Assembly: GCF_003259525.1 (NCBI RefSeq)
Contig: NZ_QLLO01000002.1
Location: 310,001-374,000 of the forward strand
Reading direction: 5' to 3'
Source: Olleya aquimaris
GTDB taxonomy: Bacteria > Bacteroidota > Bacteroidia > Flavobacteriales > Flavobacteriaceae
Length of the DNA: 64,000 nucleotides
Below, piece after piece: positions 8,651-16,329 of this stretch. Every line of letters starts with the position of its first letter. The stretch's first letter is position 1. A model generated the notes under the pieces. That model saw only the letters and a list, made by a program, of their open reading frames with translations. It was not told the origin of the DNA and ran no database searches. The position numbers and the translations under genes were made by a program.

Positions 8651-8721
8651 TTTTTTTTTGTATTTTGCACAAGCATTAATAACTACGATGCTACACATAT
8701 AAATTCTACACTTTTTTTATT

Positions 8722-9375
8722 TTGATAGACGACATAGAGTACAACACAGAGCGTGAACATTTAATTATTCCAGAGTATGGACGCCATATTCAAAAAATGA
8801 TTAACTACGCAAAAACACAAGAATCCAAAGAAGAACGCAATAAATTAGCTAAGTCTATAATTGCAGTCATGGGAAATATGCAACCACATTTACGTGATGT
8901 TCCAGATTTTCAGCATAAACTTTGGGATCAATTATTTATCATGTCTAATTTTGAATTAGATGCAGATTCACCATTTGGTGTCCCATCTAAAGAAGAGTTG
9001 TCTGAAAAACCAGAACCTTTAAAATACCCACAAAACTTTCCTAAGTATCGTTTTTACGGTAACAATATAAAAACCATGATAGACGTTGCTAATACATGGG
9101 AAGAAGGAGAGATGAAAGAAGCTTTGGTCTATACCATTGCTAACCACATGAAAAAATGTTTTTTAAATTGGAATAAAGATACTGTAGAGGACGACGTGAT
9201 TTACGATCATTTATATGAGTTATCTGGTGGAAAAATTAATTTAAAAAATTCTGAAGAAGATCTTACTGATGCTTCACGTTTAATGAAAGCGTCTAGCGGA
9301 AAAAAATATACAAGCAATAAAAAAGGATCTAATAAGAAAAGCAATAACCAAAACCGAAACCGAAAAAGATATTAA
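8722..9375 (+). CDS. DUF4290 family protein
   Basis: 217 residues, a family confined to Bacteroidota and commonly found just upstream of murA, as here (8 bases). The conserved N-terminus MIDDIEYNTEREHLIIPEYGRHIQKMI starts directly at a TTG codon at 8722, and no in-frame ATG lies upstream, so TTG is the probable start. The central part (LRDVPDFQHKLWDQLFIMSNFELD, YRFYGNNIKTMIDVANTWEEGEMKE) is well conserved; the last ~35 residues are a low-complexity basic tail (Lys, Asn, Ser, Arg) that may bind nucleic acid. Function unknown. Confidence 0.85.
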   Translation: MIDDIEYNTEREHLIIPEYGRHIQKMINYAKTQESKEERNKLAKSIIAVMGNMQPHLRDVPDFQHKLWDQLFIMSNFELDADSPFGVPSKEELSEKPEPLKYPQNFPKYRFYGNNIKTMIDVANTWEEGEMKEALVYTIANHMKKCFLNWNKDTVEDDVIYDHLYELSGGKINLKNSEEDLTDASRLMKASSGKKYTSNKKGSNKKSNNQNRNRKRY

Positions 9376-9383
9376 ACGTATTT

Positions 9384-10700
9384 ATGGGAACATTTAAAAT
9401 TGAAGGTGGGCACCAATTAAAAGGAAACATCCAACCTCAAGGCGCAAAAAACGAAGCATTACAAATATTATGTGCAGTTTTACTAACTCCAGAAAAAGTA
9501 ACCATAAATAATATACCTGATATTATTGATATTAATAAGCTAATAGCTTTATTAGGTAATTTAGGTGTTAAGGTTAATAAAATATCTGAAGGGACTTATA
9601 CCTTTCAGGCAGACGAAATAAATTTAGACTACATGCAAACTGCCGATTTTAAAAAAGAAGGTAGTGGTTTAAGAGGGTCTATTATGATGGTTGGTCCTTT
9701 ATTAGCACGTTTTGGTAAAGGATATATCCCAAAACCAGGTGGTGATAAAATTGGACGTCGTCGTTTAGATACGCACTTTGAAGGGTTTATAAATCTAGGT
9801 GCTAAGTTTAGATACAATCGTGAAGAGTATTTTTATGGTGTAGAAGCAGATAAGCTAATCGGTACAGATATGTTGTTAGACGAAGCATCTGTAACTGGTA
9901 CTGCAAATATTGTGATGGCTGCAGTCCTTGCAGAAGGTACAACAACCATTTACAATGCAGCATGTGAGCCTTATTTACAGCAGTTATGTAAAATGCTGAA
10001 TAGAATGGGAGCAAAAATATCTGGTGTTGGTTCTAATTTATTAACCATTGAAGGAGTAGATAGCTTAGGCGGAACAGAGCATACTATGCTACCAGATATG
10101 ATTGAAATTGGAAGTTGGATTGGTTTAGCTGCTATGACAAAATCCGAATTGACCATTAAAAATGTGAGTTGGGACGACCTAGGTCAAATCCCTAACGTGT
10201 TTAGAAAACTAGGTATTACTGTCGAAAAACAGGGAGACGATATACATATTCCTGCACACACTAATGGGTACGAGATACAAAACTACATTGATGGCTCTAT
10301 ACTAACAATTGCAGATGCACCTTGGCCAGGATTTACGCCAGATTTATTAAGCATTGTTTTGGTAGTTGCTACACAAGCTAGAGGAGAAGTGCTAGTGCAT
10401 CAAAAGATGTTTGAGAGTCGTTTATTTTTTGTAGATAAATTGATAGATATGGGAGCAAAAATAATCCTATGCGATCCACACAGAGCAACCGTTATGGGTC
10501 ACGATTTTAAATCGCAACTAAAAGCAACAACTATGGTGTCTCCAGATATTAGAGCTGGAATTAGCTTGCTAATAGCAGCTTTATCTGCAAAAGGAACAAG
10601 TACCATACATAACATCGAGCAAATAGATAGAGGTTACCAAAAAATAGTTGAGCGTCTTCAAGCGATTGGAGCAAAGATTGAACGTTTTGAAGGGAACTAA
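9384..10700 (+). CDS. murA: UDP-N-acetylglucosamine 1-carboxyvinyltransferase with Asp at the active-site Cys position
   Basis: 438 residues, full length. It catalyses the first committed step of peptidoglycan synthesis, adding enolpyruvyl from PEP to UDP-GlcNAc. GAKNEALQILCAVLL near residue 22 contains the Lys and Asn of the substrate site. The loop that in E. coli holds Cys115 reads KPGGDKIGRRRLDTH, so residue 121 is Asp (codon 9744-9746). Asp at this place is known from Mycobacterium and Chlamydia MurA and makes the enzyme insensitive to fosfomycin. It follows DUF4290 by 8 bases and ends at a strong terminator (10722-10753). Confidence 0.96.
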   Translation: MGTFKIEGGHQLKGNIQPQGAKNEALQILCAVLLTPEKVTINNIPDIIDINKLIALLGNLGVKVNKISEGTYTFQADEINLDYMQTADFKKEGSGLRGSIMMVGPLLARFGKGYIPKPGGDKIGRRRLDTHFEGFINLGAKFRYNREEYFYGVEADKLIGTDMLLDEASVTGTANIVMAAVLAEGTTTIYNAACEPYLQQLCKMLNRMGAKISGVGSNLLTIEGVDSLGGTEHTMLPDMIEIGSWIGLAAMTKSELTIKNVSWDDLGQIPNVFRKLGITVEKQGDDIHIPAHTNGYEIQNYIDGSILTIADAPWPGFTPDLLSIVLVVATQARGEVLVHQKMFESRLFFVDKLIDMGAKIILCDPHRATVMGHDFKSQLKATTMVSPDIRAGISLLIAALSAKGTSTIHNIEQIDRGYQKIVERLQAIGAKIERFEGN

Positions 10701-10721
10701 AAAACTATAAATAAAACACAT

Positions 10722-10753
10722 AAAAAAGCTTCAATTTTAATTGAAGCTTTTTT
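10722..10753. terminator. Terminator after murA
   Basis: AAAAAAGCTTCAATT / AATTGAAGCTTTTTT, a 15-base inverted repeat with a very short loop, T-run downstream. It can also serve the convergent photolyase operon, whose last gene ends at 10860. Confidence 0.85.
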
Positions 10754-10859
10754 TATATCCTTAGGCGGAATTAAGAGGTAGTATTCTCAACTTATTTCAA
10801 TTTGTTGTTTCATTCAATCTTTAAATGTACTATCACAAGTTAATTTTATTTAAAAGATT

Positions 10860-12164
10860 CTACCCAACCGCTTCCTTATAAACCTTTAAACAACGTTCTC
10901 TAGCTTCTTTGTGGTCTACTATAGGCTCTGGATAGTTTGATGTTTTGTATTCTGGAACCCACTGTTTGATGTACTTATGGTCTTTATCAAACTTGTCTAT
11001 TTGTGTAGTAGGATTAAAGATTCTAAAATATGGTGAAGCATCTACACCAGAACCAGCAACCCATTGCCAGTTTCCAACATTTGAAGCCATATCATAATCA
11101 TGCAGTTTTTCAGCAAAATAAGCTTCTCCCCATCGCCAATCAATTAATAAGTGTTTACATAAAAAACTACCCACTAACATACGCACACGATTGTGCATAA
11201 ACCCTGTTTGGTTAAGTTGTCGCATACCTGCATCTACAAGAGGGTAACCTGTTTTTCCTTCGCACCACGCTTTAAATTCGGTTTCGTTGTTACGCCAATC
11301 TATACGGTCGTATTTAGCTTTAAACGCTTCCTCTTTGGTGTGTGGAAAATGCCATAAGATCTGCATAAAAAACTCACGCCAAATTAGCTCTTGCCAAAAG
11401 ATTTCATTTTTTTCAGCTATAGCTTTTTTTACCATTTTTCGGATACTAACTGTTCCAAATCGTAAATGTGGTCCTAACCTAGACGTGTTGTCTTTAGCAG
11501 GAAAATTTCTAGTCGCTTCGTACTCTTGAATTAATGTAGGTGTAACAGTATAATCTTTAATCTGTTGAGATGATGTTTTAAATCCCATATCAGATAAACT
11601 TACATTAGGTAATCTGGTGTGTTCTATAAGGTTATCCAGATAAGAGTTGGTGTAATAAATTTCTAGATCGTGAGATTTAAATTTCTCTTTCCAAACACGC
11701 ATATAAGGTGTGTAGACTACATAAGGGTCACCATCTTTTTTTACGACTTCATCTTTTTCAAAAATAACTTGGTCTTTATAGGTCTTAAACTCAATATTAT
11801 GGTCTTCTAATAACGATTTGATAGAGTTATCTCGTTCTGTAGCGTAAGGTTCATAATCATGATTTGTAAACACAGTATTAATCTGGTAATCGTCAATTAG
11901 TTGTTTAAATGTGTTTTTTGGCGTACCATAAAACATCGCTAAACTACTGTTGTGCTGGTCTTGTAGTGTGTTACGCATGTCTTGAAGCGTTTCAAAAATA
12001 AAGGTAACACGAGCATCGTCTTCTGGTAATTTATCTAATATCTCTTTATCAAAAAAAAATATGGGTAACACTGGGTAATCAGATTTTAAAGCCTTGTAAA
12101 AGCCAAGATTATCATCTAATCTTAAATCGCGTCTAAACCAGAATATGTTTACTTGTTTTTTCAA
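10860..12164 (-). CDS. phrB: Deoxyribodipyrimidine photolyase, class I CPD type
   Basis: 434 residues. The enzyme repairs cyclobutane pyrimidine dimers using blue light, with FADH- and an antenna chromophore. NIFWFRRDLRLDDNLGF begins the antenna alpha/beta domain; the FAD domain shows SRLGPHLRFGTVSIRKM, FFMQILWHFPH, GKTGYPLVDAGMRQLNQTGFMHNRVRM and NWQWVAGSGVDASPYFRIFNP, the diagnostic class I CPD signature. The start is TTG (12164-12162), because the conserved N-terminus begins at residue 2 and no ATG is available. It is the last gene of the photoprotection island; a half-match (AATGTTTAA, plus strand, 12174-12182) to the shared element lies just upstream, but the other block is absent. Confidence 0.94.
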   Translation of the reverse strand: MKKQVNIFWFRRDLRLDDNLGFYKALKSDYPVLPIFFFDKEILDKLPEDDARVTFIFETLQDMRNTLQDQHNSSLAMFYGTPKNTFKQLIDDYQINTVFTNHDYEPYATERDNSIKSLLEDHNIEFKTYKDQVIFEKDEVVKKDGDPYVVYTPYMRVWKEKFKSHDLEIYYTNSYLDNLIEHTRLPNVSLSDMGFKTSSQQIKDYTVTPTLIQEYEATRNFPAKDNTSRLGPHLRFGTVSIRKMVKKAIAEKNEIFWQELIWREFFMQILWHFPHTKEEAFKAKYDRIDWRNNETEFKAWCEGKTGYPLVDAGMRQLNQTGFMHNRVRMLVGSFLCKHLLIDWRWGEAYFAEKLHDYDMASNVGNWQWVAGSGVDASPYFRIFNPTTQIDKFDKDHKYIKQWVPEYKTSNYPEPIVDHKEARERCLKVYKEAVG

Positions 12165-12254
12165 ATTAGTTGGAATGTTTAAAGTATTAAAGTTAATAAA
12201 GTTTTATTTGATAATAAGTTATAAAGTTCTAGACTACGCTTGAATAGACAAGAG

Positions 12255-12722
12255 TTATTTTTCATATTTACCAAACAGTTCTTCAAGCTTTTTAGTTCTG
12301 TAATTAAAGATTTCTTCTAATTTAGGTTTTACCAGAATAGGATGTACCAATTGCCCTAAAATACCCAAAGGAATTTTATAGTCTATAATATCCTCCATCT
12401 CTACACCACCTTCAATGTCTTTAATAAAATGCTTATGATGCCATAAGGCATATGGTCCAAAACGTTGCTCGTCTACAAAATATTCGCCTTCTTTGGTATG
12501 TGTAATTTCTGTAACCCATTTGGTTTTTATACCTAACACAGGTGTAACAATGTATTGTATGATTTGCCCAGCAAACATTGGTCTGTCTGCACCAGATAGA
12601 ATATTAAAACCCATATAATCTGGTGTGATAGTTTTAAGATTTTTTGGGTCTGATAAAAACTTCCAAGCTTCTGCTTTGGTTATTGGTAAGTTTTGTTTTT
12701 TATGTAATCTGTAAATTTTCAT
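12255..12722 (-). CDS. SRPBCC family protein (ligand-binding helix-grip fold)
   Basis: 155 residues. The start IYRLHKKQNLPITKAEAWKFLSDPKNLKTITPDYMGF and the later YFVDEQRFGPYALWHHKHFI are typical of SRPBCC proteins that lie next to photolyases and carotenoid or SDR genes (the type often fused to TIGR01777 epimerases). No catalytic function is known. It lies 36 bases downstream of tspO and 90 bases upstream of phrB on the same strand, so it belongs to the photoprotection island. A lipid or pigment ligand is a guess. Confidence 0.82.
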   Translation of the reverse strand: MKIYRLHKKQNLPITKAEAWKFLSDPKNLKTITPDYMGFNILSGADRPMFAGQIIQYIVTPVLGIKTKWVTEITHTKEGEYFVDEQRFGPYALWHHKHFIKDIEGGVEMEDIIDYKIPLGILGQLVHPILVKPKLEEIFNYRTKKLEELFGKYEK

Positions 12723-12758
12723 AATTCATTTTTTAATTTCCGCTTAAGTGAAAAATTT

Positions 12759-13220
12759 CTAATTATTAAATAGAATATAGGCATTAAGTGAAGTAGCTAT
12801 TAAAAGCCACACCATGTATGGAAGTAGCAGATAGCTTACATTTTTTATGACTTTTAAATTACTGAAGAAAAAAGTAAAAATAACAACGGTTAAAGCAGAT
12901 ATGACTACCAAACCTAAAGCTATTTGATGCTGATTGAAAAACACATAATTCCAAATGACATTTAAAAACACTTGAAAAGTAAAAGCTAATCTAAGTTTTA
13001 CGGAATCTGCTTTTTGAAATAAATAAACTAAATAAACTGAAAAACATATCATTATGGTTGTCCAAGCCACACCAAAGACCCAACCTGGAGGTGTCCATGG
13101 TGCTTGATTTAGGTTTGTGTACCAATTAGATTGTGGTCCATTGTCCATAAGCCAGCTTCCAAATGCCAATCCACCAAAATTAATGACTAAAAAAAGTAAT
13201 AGAGGTTTTAATAATTTCAT
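12759..13220 (-). CDS. tspO: TspO/MBR family tryptophan-rich membrane protein
   Basis: 153 residues with five predicted membrane segments. The signature SNWYTNLNQAPWTPPGWVFGVAWTTIM is the diagnostic TspO loop, and FFNQHQIALGLV plus the Trp/Asn-rich FLNVIWNYVFF are conserved. TspO binds porphyrins and has been linked to porphyrin photo-oxidation and stress responses in bacteria, which fits the light-response neighbours. Its start overlaps the glutathione peroxidase stop by one base, implying translational coupling. Confidence 0.93.
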   Translation of the reverse strand: MKLLKPLLLFLVINFGGLAFGSWLMDNGPQSNWYTNLNQAPWTPPGWVFGVAWTTIMICFSVYLVYLFQKADSVKLRLAFTFQVFLNVIWNYVFFNQHQIALGLVVISALTVVIFTFFFSNLKVIKNVSYLLLPYMVWLLIATSLNAYILFNN

Positions 13221-13753
13221 TATAAATATTTTGTGATTTTTAAACTGTTTGGATTAGTCATTGAGTAGAAATAATCTATCAATTGACCTTCTGGTCCAAC
13301 TAAATATTTTTGAAAATTCCATTTAACTTTTGAATTGCTGACTCCGTTTTTTTGCTTCTGGGTTAACCATGTATATAGAGGATGCTGCTTATTGCCTTTT
13401 ACATCTATTTTTTGAGTAATTAAAAACGATACACCATAATTAACTTGACAAAATTCTTCTATAGCATTGGCATCTCCTGGTTCTTGATTTCCGAATTGAT
13501 TACAAGGTACACCAATGATCTGAAGTTTGTCTTTATACGCTTCTTGTAGTTGTTGTAAGTCTTTGTATTGTGGTGTAAAACCACATTTTGAAGCGACATT
13601 TACAAACAATATATGTTTGCCTTTAAAGCTATTTAAGTCTATAGGTTTGCCTTGTAAACTATTGATTTTGATATCAAAAATAGAAGTAGGTTTGATGGTA
13701 TCAATATCTGATTTTGACAATAGGGTAGCAGCAAATGCTTTAAATGGGTTCAT
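13220..13753 (-). CDS. Glutathione peroxidase family thiol peroxidase
   Basis: 177 residues with the family landmarks NVASKCGFTPQYKDLQ (peroxidatic Cys), GVPCNQFGNQEPG (with the second Cys and Gln) and VKWNFQKYLVGPEG (catalytic Trp-Asn). Bacterial members of this kind use Cys and are usually reduced by thioredoxin rather than glutathione. No Sec codon is present. It removes lipid or hydrogen peroxides and suits an operon that meets singlet oxygen and UV stress. The upstream SDR gene ends four bases away and tspO overlaps downstream. Confidence 0.93.
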   Translation of the reverse strand: MNPFKAFAATLLSKSDIDTIKPTSIFDIKINSLQGKPIDLNSFKGKHILFVNVASKCGFTPQYKDLQQLQEAYKDKLQIIGVPCNQFGNQEPGDANAIEEFCQVNYGVSFLITQKIDVKGNKQHPLYTWLTQKQKNGVSNSKVKWNFQKYLVGPEGQLIDYFYSMTNPNSLKITKYL

Positions 13754-13757
13754 AATC

Positions 13758-14441
13758 TTATATTTTAAAACTTACAATTCCGCAATCCATTTCAAAAATT
13801 TGTCCTGAAATAGAAGCAGCTTTAGTGGATGTTAAAAATGCTGCCATATCTGCGACTTCCTGCGGATTTAAAAACTTTTTAAGGGGATGACGTTCAGTCA
13901 TATTTTCAACCATCTTCTCATTACGAAGTAGCTTTGAAGCCAATTCTGTATCTGTCACAGTTGGTGCTATAGCGTTTATCCTAACGGTTGGTGCTAATTC
14001 GGCTCCAACAGATTTAACTAAACCTTCAACAGCGCTTTTAGAAGCAGCAACACTTGCATGAAAAGGCATTCCTAATTTAGAAGCAACTGTACTAAATAAT
14101 ACAATAGACGGGTTTTGACCTTTTTTAAGCGGATCTATATATTTTTGTATTGCTTTTACTGCGCCAAGTACATTAATTTCAAAATCATCTCTAAAATCGT
14201 CTAATTTTAAACGTCCAATAGGTTTTAAATTAATACTTCCTGGACAATAAATTAAAGTATCTATGTGTTCTATATCTGGTAAATCTTCGGTTAAAACATC
14301 ACAAGAATGGTGAGTTAAATTTTCATGAGACATCTCAGGAGCAGAACGACTAATATTGGTAACTTTGTGTGTGTTTAGAAAGGTTTCCGTAATGGCTTTA
14401 CCGATACCTTTACTACCTCCAACAATAACTAAATGTTTCAT
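13758..14441 (-). CDS. SDR-family oxidoreductase lacking the catalytic Tyr
   Basis: 227 residues. VIVGGSKGIGKAI is the NAD(P) glycine motif, LIYCPGSI takes the place of the NNAG motif, and FSTVAS holds the catalytic Ser region. In the YxxxK site the sequence reads VAASK, with Val131 where Tyr is expected and Lys135 retained; the preceding FHAS might supply a His. The C-terminus (INAIAPTVTDTELASKLL, ISGQIFEMDCGIVS) is intact, so this looks like a natural variant group rather than a broken gene. It heads SDR-GPx-TspO, just after a terminator hairpin (14465-14511). The substrate is unknown. Confidence 0.85.
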   Translation of the reverse strand: MKHLVIVGGSKGIGKAITETFLNTHKVTNISRSAPEMSHENLTHHSCDVLTEDLPDIEHIDTLIYCPGSINLKPIGRLKLDDFRDDFEINVLGAVKAIQKYIDPLKKGQNPSIVLFSTVASKLGMPFHASVAASKSAVEGLVKSVGAELAPTVRINAIAPTVTDTELASKLLRNEKMVENMTERHPLKKFLNPQEVADMAAFLTSTKAASISGQIFEMDCGIVSFKI

Positions 14442-14464
14442 TTTTTTTTGGTTTTTAGGTATAA

Positions 14465-14511
14465 AAAAAGCGGTACTACACAGTTTTATGCGCCAAATAG
14501 TACCACTTTTT
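14465..14511 (-). terminator. Terminator after the folE-unknown operon
   Basis: On the minus strand AAAAAGTGGTACTA pairs with TAGTACCGCTTTTT (one G-U), with a 19-base loop and a T-run. It lies 32 bases after the stop of the 74-residue gene and 24 bases before the SDR start, so it splits the island into two units, perhaps with read-through. Confidence 0.7.
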
Positions 14512-14542
14512 ATAAGTGTTTATGTAATTTTTCTTTTTTTGT

Positions 14543-14767
14543 TTATGCTGCAGATGGTCTACCTTTTAGACGCTTTTCAATTTTTTGCTTGATTACCGTT
14601 AGGCGTTTCATTAGGTCCATTAATTCTTTATCTTTATTTTCTTTATAAAGTTCATTAACTCCTAAGATTAAATCTTTTACTTCTCTTGCAGCTATAATCC
14701 TGTCGCTAGTGGTTACAAATTTGTGTTTTCTGTCTGCAAACTCTAATGCTTTTTCTACAATACTCAT
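14543..14767 (-). CDS. Uncharacterised small helical protein in folE operon
   Basis: 74 residues, not recognised. The sequence is highly charged and probably all-helical (LEFADRKHKFVTTSDRIIAAREVKDLILGVNELYKENKDKELMDLMKRLTVIKQKIEKRLKGRP), with heptad-like hydrophobic spacing near the C-terminus and a basic end. No signal peptide, Cys or membrane segment. It starts four bases after the folE stop and is followed by a terminator, so it is very likely co-transcribed with folE. The close spacing and intact frame support a real gene. Confidence 0.7.
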   Translation of the reverse strand: MSIVEKALEFADRKHKFVTTSDRIIAAREVKDLILGVNELYKENKDKELMDLMKRLTVIKQKIEKRLKGRPSAA

Positions 14768-14771
14768 AATC

Positions 14772-15467
14772 TTACTCTTTTAAATAATTCTGTAATTCGG
14801 CTATTTTCTGTGGTGTATTAAATTGTCCACCATAGAAGGTTGTCACTGTTGCAGAAGATTCGTCTTTAATGCCTCGTGACGATACACATAAGTGCTTAGC
14901 ATCAATAATTACCGCAACATCGTCTGTTTGTAAAGTTGCTTTTAGGTCTTCTGCAATTTGATTTGTTAAGCGCTCTTGTACCTGAGGACGTTTAGCATAA
15001 TACTGTACAATTCTGTTTAATTTTGATAAACCTATAACTTTTCCAGAAGAAATATAGGCTACGTGAGCTTTACCTATAATGGGCACAAAGTGATGCTCAC
15101 AGTTGGAGTAGAAAGTAATGTTTTTCTCCACCAACATTTGATTGTATTGGTATTTGTTGTCAAATAACGCAATTTTTGGCTTATTTTGAGGGTTTAATCC
15201 AGAAAATATTTCATCAATATACATTTTAGCTACTCTATTTGGAGTTCCTTTAAGAGAATCATCTGTTAAATCCAATCCCATTACTTGCATAATTTCTTCA
15301 AATAAAATAGCAATTCTTTCTTTTTTTTCAATATCAGAAAGCTTGAAAGCATCTGCTCTCATAGGCGTTTCTAAACCAGTATAGAGGTGGTCATCTCCAA
15401 TCTCTTCTACATCAAATCCGTTTAAATTGTGACCGTTTGTTTTTACTAATGGTTGTCTCTTGTTCAT
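14772..15467 (-). CDS. folE: GTP cyclohydrolase I
   Basis: 231 residues. It converts GTP to dihydroneopterin triphosphate, the entry to folate and pterin synthesis. FYSNCEHHFVPIIGKAHVAYI contains the zinc Cys and catalytic His residues, GLSKLNRIVQYYAKRPQVQERLT is the signature helix, and AKHLCVSSRGIKDESS provides the second zinc Cys and substrate contacts. An N-terminal extension of ~30 residues is typical. Its location in a light-response island suggests supply of reduced folate or pterin antenna cofactors for photolyases; that link is inference. It lies 57 bases after TIGR03643 in the operon headed by the shared element at 16261. Confidence 0.96.
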   Translation of the reverse strand: MNKRQPLVKTNGHNLNGFDVEEIGDDHLYTGLETPMRADAFKLSDIEKKERIAILFEEIMQVMGLDLTDDSLKGTPNRVAKMYIDEIFSGLNPQNKPKIALFDNKYQYNQMLVEKNITFYSNCEHHFVPIIGKAHVAYISSGKVIGLSKLNRIVQYYAKRPQVQERLTNQIAEDLKATLQTDDVAVIIDAKHLCVSSRGIKDESSATVTTFYGGQFNTPQKIAELQNYLKE

Positions 15468-15488
15468 ATATTCTTTTTTAATTGCTGT

Positions 15489-15505
15489 ATTTAGTGATAC
15501 TAAAT
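15489..15505. promoter_or_regulatory. Short palindrome upstream of folE
   Basis: ATTTAGT-GAT-ACTAAAT, 7-base perfect arms, 22 bases upstream of the folE start on the minus strand. It could be an operator or a transcript hairpin that tunes folE; no T-run follows, so it is not a terminator. Confidence 0.3.
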
Positions 15506-15524
15506 CAAAGCAGTGTTTTTTTAT

Positions 15525-15803
15525 CTAACGTTTAGATATCTTATTGTGTGTAATTTGTTTTTGCCTAGTACACTTAAAGCGTCCTTCTTCAAATGGTCTT
15601 TTTTTACTGTGTTTAGTACTTCTTCCTTGTATTCTTGCTCTCCATAACCTAAAACTACTGGGTTTCATTTCGCGTCGCATGAGTTGTATAACTTCTTGCT
15701 CTTTAATACCAAATTGAAATGTTATAGCATCAAATGGAGTGCGATCTTCCCAAGCCATTTCAATAATGCGGTCTAATTCTTCAATTGTAAAATTTGTTGT
15801 CAT
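15525..15803 (-). CDS. TIGR03643/DUF2805 family protein
   Basis: 92 residues. TIEELDRIIEMAWEDRTPFDAITFQFGIKEQEVIQLMRREMKPSSFRLWRARIQGRSTKHSKKR is the conserved family core, which looks like a helix-turn-helix followed by a basic segment; this family commonly neighbours cryptochromes and photolyases in marine bacteria. The C-terminus is strongly basic. Function is unknown; DNA or RNA binding is plausible. Its ATG directly follows the stop codon (TAA-ATG) of the upstream unknown gene, so the two are tightly coupled. Confidence 0.85.
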   Translation of the reverse strand: MTTNFTIEELDRIIEMAWEDRTPFDAITFQFGIKEQEVIQLMRREMKPSSFRLWRARIQGRSTKHSKKRPFEEGRFKCTRQKQITHNKISKR

Positions 15804-16232
15804 TTATAGTGGTGAAAAATTAAACTGTTCGTCATATTTTACTTTTTCGTTTAATAGCTTATCAAAAAAACTTTTATTCTCTTTGAACGTTTTATTGTTT
15901 CTAAAATGAATAAATTTTCCGTTTGAATGAATACTAGTTCCATTAACTTTATAAATGACTAATTGATAATACGGAATAACCCAAGCAAAGTTTTTTAAGC
16001 CTTTAATGATATGAATGATGATCCCTCTTGGTCGTAACTCTATATTACCATAATTAATATCATCTATTGTGTTCAAAATTGATGCCATATTTGGACTTAC
16101 TTCATCAATTATCATTCTTTTAGATCCAACTCCTTTCATTCTTACACTTTGTAAAAAGCTAAAAGGTTTACCTACCAAATCGGTGATAAGATTTTTATTT
16201 TCCTTACTTGTATGTGTTGTATTTAAAAGCAA
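15804..16232 (-). CDS. Uncharacterised protein, first gene of the folE operon
   Basis: 142 residues, not recognised. A soluble alpha/beta pattern is seen: GKPFSFLQSVRMKGVGSKRMIIDEVSPNM, then GNIELRPRGIIIHIIKGLKNFAWVIPYYQLVIYK, then a basic NGKFIHFRNNKTFKENKSFFDKLLNEK. The middle strand-rich part ending in YYQLVIYK resembles compact PH-like or membrane-associated folds, but this is a guess. The start is a TTG (16232-16230), 18 bases after the -7 box TACATTTG and 29 bases from the shared element at 16261-16302. The stop abuts the TIGR03643 start. It is thus a probable member of the light/UV regulon. Confidence 0.72.
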   Translation of the reverse strand: MLLNTTHTSKENKNLITDLVGKPFSFLQSVRMKGVGSKRMIIDEVSPNMASILNTIDDINYGNIELRPRGIIIHIIKGLKNFAWVIPYYQLVIYKVNGTSIHSNGKFIHFRNNKTFKENKSFFDKLLNEKVKYDEQFNFSPL

Positions 16233-16249
16233 TGTTATTTGTATTTACT

Positions 16250-16302
16250 CAAATGTACAAAATGTTTAACCTTTTATAATTAATCTTAAACAAAATTTAA
16301 CA
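16250..16302 (-). promoter_or_regulatory. Shared bipartite element A with promoter (folE operon)
   Basis: Plus-strand sequence AATGTTTAAC (16261-16270), 15 bases, TTAAACAAAATTTAACA (16286-16302). The same two blocks with the same 15-base gap occur at 23476-23517. On the minus strand a -7 box TACATTTG (16257-16250) lies three bases beyond the AATG block; no TTG occurs at the -33 place, suggesting an activator-dependent promoter. The blocks contain repeated GTTAAA/TTTAAC half-sites. The binding protein is unknown. Confidence 0.7.
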
Positions 16303-16329
16303 TTTATAAATTGCTTTACATATAGAATA

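Noticed and set aside
12174-12182. AATGTTTAA upstream of the CPD photolyase as a third copy of the shared element
   Set aside because: Only nine bases of the first block match and nothing like the second block occurs 15 bases further on. In AT-rich DNA a nine-base match is weak.
15522-15538. TATCTAA-CGT-TTAGATA hairpin at the end of TIGR03643 as a terminator
   Set aside because: On the coding (minus) strand it is followed by A rather than T residues, so it lacks the terminator T-run.
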